A stretch of 5,665 nt of DNA, from NCBI GenBank assembly GCA_958403395.1, contig CATXXF010000072.1, positions 1 through 5,665 of the forward strand, written 5' to 3'. Positions 1 to 4,239 of the stretch are shown in pieces. The stretch comes from an uncultured Collinsella sp. (lineage in GTDB: Bacteria; Actinomycetota; Coriobacteriia; Coriobacteriales; Coriobacteriaceae). Positions within the stretch are counted from its first letter, which is position 1, and every line of letters starts with the position of its first letter. A program made the position numbers and the translations under genes. Under the pieces are notes generated by a model, which made no database searches, had not been told where the DNA came from, and saw only the letters and a list, made by a program, of their open reading frames with translations.

Positions 1-19
1 GGGATTGGTCAAAATAGTT

Positions 20-218
20 TGACTATTAGCGGCTAAAATCGCCCGGCGCTAACAATGAGCACCGTGAGCACGAAAAATTGAGCAGTTTAAGCAAGAGGGC
101 CGTGCCCCGGGGACCGGGGGCGCGGCCCTCGCCGTATGTTTTCCCCGGGCGGTTACTTTGGCGAGCCCGCCCGGGAAGGATGGAGGAGATGACCGTGCCC
201 CTGGACACAGTGAATGAT
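20..218 (+). mobile_element. Truncated istA-side end of a second IS21-family copy, inverted
   Basis: Read on the plus strand, this segment is the same sequence that lies upstream of istA in the neighbouring element. It holds a possible tip near 16-21, two GAGCA-type subterminal motifs (57-93), a G+C-rich leader, and the istA start region. ATG codons lie at 180 and 189, and a GTG at 195 sits 8 bases after GGAGG. The match to the reverse complement of 1378-1540 stops abruptly after codon GAT at 216-218, so only about a dozen istA codons survive. This is a fragment of a separate copy whose remainder is gone. The outer limit is uncertain because the tips (20 versus 1583) align only loosely, sharing CTAAAA and a few other bases. 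IS21-family membership is inferred from the adjacent genes. Confidence 0.65.
57..218 (+). repeat. Long inverted repeat, left arm
   Basis: This arm matches the reverse complement of 1378-1540. The inner 64 bases (155-218) are identical to the complement of 1378-1441. The outer 98 bases are clearly diverged, though motifs such as GAGCACCGTGAGCAC and GAGCAGTTT are kept. The repeat stops exactly after GAATGAT at 218; beyond it this side reads GTGTTTCG and the other side ATACGG. Confidence 0.9.
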
Positions 219-234
219 GTGTTTCGTCAAGAGG

Positions 235-300
235 ATTTGAGCAAAAAGAGCATCGGAAATTGAGCAGTCGCAGCATCGGAAGCGCGCACGCCTTTTGAGC
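235..300 (-). repeat. Subterminal repeats at the istB-side end
   Basis: Between the istB stop and the element tip lie several short related motifs: GATTTGAGCA (235-244), GAGCATCGGAAATTGAGCAG (248-267), a direct repeat of GCATCGGAA (250-258 and 273-281), and TTTTGAGC (293-300). The 248-267 copy matches 66-85 at 16 of 20 positions. Such arrays are typical multiple transposase-binding sites of IS21-family ends. Confidence 0.65.
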
Positions 301-302
301 GG

Positions 303-885
303 CTAGCCCTCCTGCATGAGGGCATGGCGGACGCGGTAGGACTCGCCGCGGAACTGGACGAGCCTCCCGTGGTGGACGATGCGGTCGATCACGGCGGCGG
401 CCATCTGGTCGTCCCCGAACACCGACCCCCACCTGCTGAACTCCAGGTTCGTGGTGATTACCACCGACTGCCTCTCGTATGCGTCGGCGAAGATCTGGAA
501 GAGCAGTCTCGCCCCGTCCGCGTCGAGCGGGAGAAACCCGAGCTCGTCGATGACGAGCAGGCGGGTCTTGCCGATGAGCGCGGCCTCCCGGTCGAGCCTC
601 CCGTCGTCGCGGGCGCGCCCCAGTCGCATCACGAGCGAGGACGCCGTGAAGAAGCGCGCCTCGAGCCTCCTCTCGCACGCCAGCGCGCAGAGGGCCGACG
701 CCATATGCGTCTTGCCGGAGCCGACGTCGCCCATGAGCACGAGGTCCTCCCTGCGCTCGACGAAGTCTAGCGCGAGCAGCGACTCGCGCCCCATGTCCTC
801 CGGCCACGACACGGCCGACCAGTCGTAGCCGTCGAAGGTCTTGGGCGCCGGCAGCGCGCAGCGCCTGAGCAGCGTCGCGCGCTTC
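303..885 (-). pseudogene. istB: istB helper ATPase, 5'-truncated
   Basis: IstB is the AAA+ ATPase that helps IstA choose and engage target DNA. About 194 C-terminal residues remain, starting around KRATLLRRCALPAPKTFDGY, a typical IstB lead-in to the ATPase domain. Walker A is GDVGSGKTH (705-731). Walker B is LLVIDELGF (about 533-560). The sensor-like IVITTNLEFSRW and a normal C-terminal end (VRHALMQEG, stop at 303-305) follow. Roughly 55 N-terminal residues and the native start are missing, lost with the 3' part of istA. The frame differs from that of the istA fragment, so read-through from istA would not make IstB. An internal ATG at 792-794 (MGRESLL) has GGAGG only two bases upstream, so a shortened ATPase of about 163 residues is conceivable but poorly supported. 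Confidence 0.82.
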
Positions 886-897
886 GAGGCCTCGCGA

Positions 898-1416
898 CAT
901 GAGGGCGACGCACTGCCGGTCGTTCGAGTGTGAGAGCGTCGCGACCAACAGCTTGAGGTCGAGGGACCTCCCGCCGACCGCGGCGCGGAAGTTCCCGAAA
1001 TCGACCTGGCAGGTGCCGGGCGCCCACTCGAGCTCGAGGTACCCCTCTCCGCCCGCCGCGGCCCGGGCATGCCTGAGCTCGCGGACGAACCTCTGCACGG
1101 TGGAGTACGAGCCGCCGTAGCCGCGCTCGGCGACGAGCCTGTCGTAGATCCGCCTGGCGGTGCGGCGCTGCTTCCTCGGGGCCCCGAGGTCGGCCTCGAG
1201 AACGCCCGCGACCCATTCCTCGTTGCCCTCGAGCGCGGGCCTGCCCCTCCTCCGGGGCATCGGCGCGGCGGGCGACATGTCCTCCATGTCGGCGTACTTC
1301 GCCACGGTGTTCCGGCTCACGTGGAGCATTCGGGCGATCTCGGACCTCGAGCGCCCGGCGGCATCTATCGACCGTATATCATTCACTGTGTCCAGGGGCA
1401 CGGTCATCTCCTCCAT
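898..1416 (-). pseudogene. istA: istA transposase, N-terminal fragment
   Basis: IstA is the DDE-type transposase of IS21 elements. The surviving part is about 170 residues. Near the N-terminus it has a helix-turn-helix (around RSRSEIARMLHVSRNTVAKY, residues 22-41), then a basic linker with RRRGRP, a second basic DNA-binding region, and the start of the catalytic core. In the core, WAPGTCQVDFG carries the first catalytic aspartate. Homology fades after CVALMSRG near 898, so the second Asp and the Glu of the triad are absent, and a full IstA is some 400-500 residues. The open frame runs on for about 280 codons through istB and beyond, but that part is an Arg-rich out-of-frame reading. Start choice is open: ATG at 1416, ATG at 1407, or GTG at 1401, which has GGAGG at a normal distance. 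Confidence 0.82.
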
Positions 1417-1540
1417 CCTTCCCGGGCGGGCTCGCCAAAGTGCCCGCTCGGGGAAACCGTATGGCGAGGGGGTCGCGCTTCCGGTTCACGGGGTACTGAC
1501 CTCCTGCTCAAACTGCTCAGTTTCAGTGCTCACGGTGCTC
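1378..1540 (-). repeat. Long inverted repeat, right arm
   Basis: This is the partner of 57-218 and the native upstream region of the istA fragment. It covers the first istA codons, the purine-rich GGAAGGATGGAGGAG translation-start region and the G+C-rich leader. It also includes the subterminal transposase-binding type repeat CTGAGCAGTTTGAGCAG, read on the minus strand (1505-1520). Confidence 0.9.
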
Positions 1541-1586
1541 GATTGCTGGCGATCACGCGGACCTCTTTTAGTGATCATTAACACCC

Positions 1587-1661
1587 GTCGACATGCTCGA
1601 CCTGACGCCGGGGCTCATAGAGCCTGCGCGCGCCGAGATGGGCGATACCCCGCTGGCCTAG
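1587..1661 (+). pseudogene. Possible 3' tail of a gene broken at the IS edge
   Basis: From just outside the IS tip, an open plus-strand frame reads VDMLDLTPGLIEPARAEMGD and then TPLA before TAG at 1659-1661. The acidic, proline-containing composition looks like a real C-terminus, unlike the Arg-rich out-of-frame readings around it, and the frame begins exactly where the IS ends. The piece is only 24 residues. I do not recognise the family and chance cannot be excluded. Confidence 0.25.
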
Positions 1662-1787
1662 CCTTAAGGTAAAACGGAATAGGCGGACCGAACGTCCGAC
1701 TGGGTCTGGGAAGCGGTGTCAGGCGGAGGGCGAAGCATGGCGACCGAACCCATCGAAACACATCTCCACCGTTCCTCCAACTGGGAA

Positions 1788-1825
1788 AACGCCGCCCCGG
1801 GGCCCACGGGGTCCGCGGGGGCGTT
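1788..1825 (-). terminator. Possible minus-strand terminator hairpin
   Basis: AACGCC (1788-1793) pairs with GGCGTT (1820-1825) and CCC (1795-1797) with GGG (1817-1819), around a G+C-rich interior containing GCCCCGGGGC (1794-1803). Read on the minus strand the stem ends in GGCGTTTTCCC, a short T run. No minus-strand gene close upstream would need it, so it may be a relic. Confidence 0.3.
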
Positions 1826-1846
1826 CGGATAACTGCCGGAACGGCC

Positions 1847-1889
1847 TATCGGTTCAATGCGATCGGCCGAGATCGGAAATCAACCGATA
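1847..1889. promoter_or_regulatory. Nested dyad upstream of the small gene
   Basis: TATCGGTT (1847-1854) and AACCGATA (1882-1889) are perfect inverted copies. Nearly centred between them is the palindrome TCGGCCGA (1863-1870), and GATCGG occurs twice (1861-1866 and 1871-1876). The arrangement could be an operator, a recombination core or an RNA stem. Function is not shown. Confidence 0.3.
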
Positions 1890-1973
1890 TTTAGCGATTG
1901 TGTATGATTTTCAACCGGATAAATGTTGTCGAAACTCTTTTCCTCTCTATTTTGGGGTATCAAGAGTAGAAAG

Positions 1974-1982
1974 GGAGGTGAT
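1974..1982 (+). promoter_or_regulatory. Strong ribosome binding site for the gene at 1986
   Basis: GGAGGTGAT is a near-perfect complement to the 16S rRNA 3' end, with seven bases between GGAGG and ATG at 1986. It decides the start in favour of this ATG over the in-frame ATG at 1923, which has no comparable site. Confidence 0.85.
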
Positions 1983-1985
1983 TTT

Positions 1986-2285
1986 ATGAATCATAATCAG
2001 GCTATTGAATTGGAGAGAATAGTTAGAAATGTGCATGACTGCGACAGGGCCGGTATGGGTGGCTATATTGATGCTGATAATTTTTCCTCCAATCCTTTTG
2101 ATGCGGCGTTGATTGCACTTGCTCCACTGTGGAAGAATGACTCAGATCGACAGGTTGAAAATTTCCTGTATAAATGGGACCACATTATTCGAGCAGAAGT
2201 CTCGCCATCGGATGATTCCGTTGAGTCCTACATTGTCGAGTTGGAGCGGATAGTACATGACTTGGGCGGCGCTTCTCTCTGTTAG
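1986..2285 (+). CDS. Hypothetical small acidic protein, 99 residues
   Basis: I do not recognise a family. The product starts MNHNQAIELERIVRNVHDCD and ends DLGGASLC. It is soluble, acidic, with no signal peptide or membrane segment, and probably largely helical. The motif ELERIV appears at both ends: ELERIVRNVHDCD near residues 8-20 and ELERIVHDLGG near 86-96. This suggests matching terminal helices or an old internal duplication. The middle has FDAALIALAPLW and an aromatic segment NFLYKWDHII. The strong ribosome site and the terminator at 2330-2383 suggest a single-gene unit. Codon use is more A+T-rich than in the IS to the left, hinting at a separate origin. Size and acidity resemble toxin-immunity proteins, but no toxin is beside it, so this is speculation. 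The gene looks real; the function is unknown. Confidence 0.75.
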   Translation: MNHNQAIELERIVRNVHDCDRAGMGGYIDADNFSSNPFDAALIALAPLWKNDSDRQVENFLYKWDHIIRAEVSPSDDSVESYIVELERIVHDLGGASLC

Positions 2286-2329
2286 TCTAAGATTGACTCA
2301 ACTTGGTCTCAGCGCCTAAGCCAATTGTG

Positions 2330-2383
2330 CAAACAATGGGGTCGCTTCGAAAGCATCGCTTCTCGAAGCGACCCCATTGTTTG
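2330..2383 (+). terminator. Intrinsic terminator after the small gene
   Basis: A perfect 21-bp stem (2330-2350 with 2363-2383) surrounds a 12-base loop, AAGCATCGCTTC. Its core is GGGGTCGCTTCGA paired with TCGAAGCGACCCC, with CAAACAAT/ATTGTTTG at the base. It starts 44 bases after the stop at 2285. The T-rich lower arm continues as TTGTTTGTCTC rather than a pure T run. The A-rich opposite arm could let it work both ways. Confidence 0.8.
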
Positions 2384-2554
2384 TCTCTACTTGTGTGCCC
2401 CGAAGGGGTTCATTCTTTCCATATCTATCTGTCCCATCCGGCCGAACGCCCTGTTCCCGAATCATTACCCGTTATCTAAACTGTTGGATTGATTTGGCTC
2501 TGTTAGACCATGATTGACATTCTGCCCCAATCATCTTTTTGAAATTGCAAGATA
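2384..2554. other. Gene-free spacer between two terminators
   Basis: No credible reading frame is seen. A tiny CCCC-GAA-GGGG hairpin is at 2398-2408, followed by a T-rich stretch. GATTGA occurs at 2488-2493 and 2512-2517. The segment from 2496 (GGCTCTGTTAGACC) looks faintly like an IS tip, but no inverted partner was found in the window. Confidence 0.45.
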
Positions 2555-2594
2555 ATCGCCCCCTTGCCGGGTTTGAATCCGGCAAGGGGGCGAT
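2555..2594 (-). terminator. Intrinsic terminator for the antitoxin gene
   Basis: A perfect 16-bp stem is formed by ATCGCCCCCTTGCCGG (2555-2570) and its complement at 2579-2594, with an eight-base loop. It lies 59 bases beyond the antitoxin stop at 2654, on that gene's downstream side. On the minus strand it is followed by TATCTTGC, a weak T tract, so strength is uncertain. No plus-strand gene reads into it directly. Confidence 0.65.
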
Positions 2595-2653
2595 GTGCTC
2601 AAGATCTGTCGGGTCAATCGTGAGGGCCCCATCGCCCCAAGTCGATTTGCCGG

Positions 2654-2851
2654 CTATCTCGCCGTCTTCCCGTCGGGCGCCGGCGCCTTGACCCTCATCT
2701 CGAACGGCATCCCGCCCTCCCGGACGGGCGCCCTGAGGAACGCGTTGACGGCGGTGGACATGGACAGGCCGAGCTCGTCCAGGATGGCCGTGGCCTCCTT
2801 TTTGGCCTCCGGGTCGATCCGGATCGTCGTGGCCGGTATGTTCGACGGCAT
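2654..2851 (-). CDS. Short RelB/DinJ-family antitoxin, orphan
   Basis: The 65-residue product begins MPSNIPATTIRIDPEAKKEA and continues through DELGLSMSTAVNAFLR and VREGGMPFEM. This is the ribbon-helix-helix pattern of RelB/DinJ antitoxins: a beta strand TTIRID, helix A with KKEATAIL, and helix B with MSTAVNAFL. The family binds its own operator through this fold and neutralises a RelE/YafQ-type mRNA-cleaving toxin through its C-terminal tail. Here the protein ends about a dozen residues after PFEM (VKAPAPDGKTAR). DinJ proteins usually have another 20-30 residues that hold the toxin, so the toxin-binding part looks lost or very short. No toxin gene follows before the terminator at 2555-2594. 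The start at 2851 is preceded by GAAAGGTG at good spacing, which favours it over the in-frame ATG at 2887. It may be a relic or a solitary DNA-binding regulator. Confidence 0.75.
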   Translation of the reverse strand: MPSNIPATTIRIDPEAKKEATAILDELGLSMSTAVNAFLRAPVREGGMPFEMRVKAPAPDGKTAR

Positions 2852-2897
2852 GGCTGCACCTTTCCTCGTATATCGCGATGCGACCATTCTACTGTCT
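2852..2897 (-). promoter_or_regulatory. Upstream region of the antitoxin gene
   Basis: This interval holds the ribosome site AAAGGTG (read on the minus strand), the 8-bp palindrome ATCGCGAT (2872-2879) and a -10-like TAGAAT further upstream. A palindrome between promoter and start is where a RelB-type repressor would be expected to bind its own operator. No good -35 is visible, so the promoter is tentative. Confidence 0.3.
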
Positions 2898-3032
2898 CTA
2901 TGCGGCGGCTTCGGTCCAGTAGTCTATGTAGGGCGGCAGGACGTTGAACATATCACGGATGCGGCTCCTGCACACGCCGTTGGCGAGCTGTCGCGCAACC
3001 GTGCGCTCGGCGGTGCCGGAATCGGTCGCCAT
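2898..3032 (-). pseudogene. Unrecognised 44-codon frame, probable gene remnant
   Basis: On the minus strand an open frame begins with ATG at 3032 (MATDSGTAERTVARQLANGV), continues through RSRIRDMFNVLPPYIDYW and stops at TAG 2898-2900. The composition, an amphipathic basic stretch followed by an aromatic tail, looks protein-like. There is no Shine-Dalgarno before the ATG. The same frame stays open further upstream but there runs antisense to the glycosyltransferase, so the credible part ends at the junction near 3032-3035. I read it as the 3' end of a gene cut at that junction. It sits 46 bases upstream of the antitoxin start and reads the same way. A short genuine gene is also possible. No family assigned. 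Confidence 0.35.
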
Positions 3033-3034
3033 GT

Positions 3035-4090
3035 GCCCACGTGCTGTATCACTGGCGCGTGCATCCCGGTTCTACCGCCGATGGCTCTGCAGATAGCAAG
3101 CCGTATGCCATCGAGGCCGGACGCCTTGCGATGCAACGTCACCTTGACTCGCTGGACGTTCACGGAACGGCCGATGAGACTGAGACGCCGTTTGTCTACC
3201 GCATGCGCTATGCGCTGCCGGAGCCTGCACCGCTGGTGAGTATTGTGATTCCCACCAAGGACCACGTCGAGACGCTCGACGCCTGTGTGATGTCGATCGC
3301 CCAGAAGGCCACGTATACCAACTACGAGATCGTCTTGGTGGAGAACAACAGCGAAGATCCGGAGACGTTTGCGTATTACGAAACCCTTCCGGAACGCGTG
3401 CTCACGGCATCTGAAGGCAAAGGTAACGCACGCGTTGTGTACTGGCCGGGCGAGTTCAATTACTCCAAGATCATCAACTTTGGCGTTGAACATTCCAAGG
3501 GCGATTATCTGCTGCTGCTGAACAACGATACCGAGGTCATAAGCCCGGACTTTATTGAAGAGATGATGGGCTATCTGCAGCGCCCCGATGCGGGCGTGGT
3601 GGGCGCCAAGCTTTATTTTGCCGATCATCTGGTGCAGCACGCTGGCATTTTGGTCGGCGTGCGCGGCGCACTTGCCCATGCCAGCCAGGATTTCTCGGCA
3701 AAGCGCGAGGGCTACCTTGCCCGTGCCGTGAGACCGGGCAACTTTAGCGCCGTAACAGGTGCCTGCCAGATGGTCCGACGCGACGTATTTGAGGAGGTCG
3801 GAGGCTACAGCGAGGAATTCGCCGTCGGCTTTAACGATGCGGACTTTTGCCTGCGCGCGTGGGAGGCGGGCTACCGCACCATCTTTACGCCCTATGCCGA
3901 GCTGTACCACTACGAGTTCACCTCGCGCGGCAGGGAAGAGGCCAACGAGGAAAAACTTCGCCGCTGGAAGCGCGAGCAGGCGCTGTTCATGCAGCGCTGG
4001 CCGGAGTTCTTTTTGACGGGCGATCCGTGGCTTGGGGCAAACCTATCAGCCAACAGTGAGTATTTCTCGCATTTAGGCAATGGTATTTAG
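3035..4090 (+). pseudogene. GT2-family glycosyltransferase, 5'-truncated
   Basis: This is the C-terminal half of a large two-domain family 2 glycosyltransferase of the kind found in surface polysaccharide loci; such enzymes move sugars from nucleotide-sugar donors at the cytoplasmic face. The recognisable sequence starts abruptly with AHVLYHWRVHPGSTADG, the linker that normally follows a first GT domain. Counting from the GTG at 3041, a complete GT-A domain follows: LVSIVIPTKD (residues 65-74), LLLLNNDTEV with the metal-binding Asp near 163, VTGACQMVRR, and FNDADFCLRA (264-273) with the likely catalytic-base region. It ends normally at TAG 4088-4090. No start codon with a ribosome site exists at the new 5' edge (GTG 3041, ATG 3131 and ATG 3203 all lack one). 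The first domain has been replaced by the foreign DNA to the left. A second-domain-only product is possible but unlikely. Confidence 0.8.
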
Positions 4091-4200
4091 GAAGTCTCAA
4101 ACTTTCTTTCAGAGCCGCTAAGGCCACTAAGGGGCATGCCTATCTGGTGCGACCCATTATGCGCTGACATGGACCATGGACGTAAATGCGTTACCCATGC

Positions 4201-4209
4201 TGCTATAAT
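4201..4209 (+). promoter_or_regulatory. Extended -10 promoter for the GH25 gene
   Basis: TGCTATAAT is a perfect extended -10 (TGnTATAAT), with the start codon 30 bases further on. No good -35 lies 16-18 bases upstream (CGTAAA at 4181), which extended -10 promoters tolerate. It indicates that the lysozyme gene is transcribed separately from the broken glycosyltransferase. The rest of 4091-4200 holds only a CTAAGG direct repeat and no clear terminator. Confidence 0.6.
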
Positions 4210-4239
4210 GCTATGTCTACGATTAATCGGGGTGAATGG

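Larger units (their letters stand above)
220..1583 (-). mobile_element. Internally deleted IS21-family insertion sequence
   Basis: The element reads right to left: istA start near 1416, then istB, whose stop is at 303-305. Both proposed tips begin TGTT when read inward (TGTTTCGTC from 220, TGTTAATGATC from 1583), which fits the 5'-TG...CA-3' ends of the family. Subterminal repeats ending in TTGAGCAG or CTGAGCAG lie at 248-267 and, inverted, at 1513-1531; in IS21 elements such repeats bind the transposase. The span is about 1.36 kb against roughly 2-2.5 kb for a complete element, because most of istA and the start of istB are missing. No matching short direct repeat flanks the tips: GTGAATGATG precedes 220 and CCCGTCGA follows 1583. 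It cannot make a complete IstA, so any movement would need proteins from a full copy elsewhere. Confidence 0.75.
1662..1985. other. Gene-free stretch with hairpins and dyads
   Basis: No supported gene lies here. A small hairpin CGGAC/GTCCG with a five-base loop is at 1684-1698. A larger G+C-rich structure is at 1788-1825 and a nested dyad at 1847-1889, both listed separately. Composition shifts from G+C-rich to A+T-rich after about 1880, just before the small gene at 1986. A weak -10-like TATGAT occurs at 1903-1908, but no good -35 partner is seen at normal spacing. Confidence 0.5.

Noticed and set aside
324..828. Two overlapping plus-strand open frames of about 148 codons
   Set aside because: They are antisense to the istB ATPase, whose Walker motifs are clear; long chance frames are common in G+C-rich DNA.
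49..885. Continuation of the istA frame through istB and to the left edge of the IS
   Set aside because: The translation becomes Arg/Ala/Gly-rich and loses family resemblance at the deletion seam, so it is an out-of-frame reading of istB rather than a fusion protein domain.
10..1592. Target-site duplication around the IS block
   Set aside because: The 4-8 bases outside the candidate tips (at 20, 220 and 1583) do not match each other, so no duplication is claimed.
1069..1672. Plus-strand open frames of 170 codons
   Set aside because: They are antisense to the istA fragment and the IS end, with no ribosome site and no recognisable motif.
2496..2528. Possible terminal repeat of another IS (GGCTCTGTTAGACC)
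   Set aside because: It is only a faint resemblance, with no inverted partner in the window and no transposase gene.
2595..3239. Plus-strand frame of 214 codons
   Set aside because: It runs antisense to the antitoxin and then out of frame across the glycosyltransferase; its start overlaps the terminator region and lacks a ribosome site.
2924..3910. Minus-strand frame of 328 codons
   Set aside because: It is the antisense shadow of the GT2 domain, which has a full set of conserved motifs on the plus strand.
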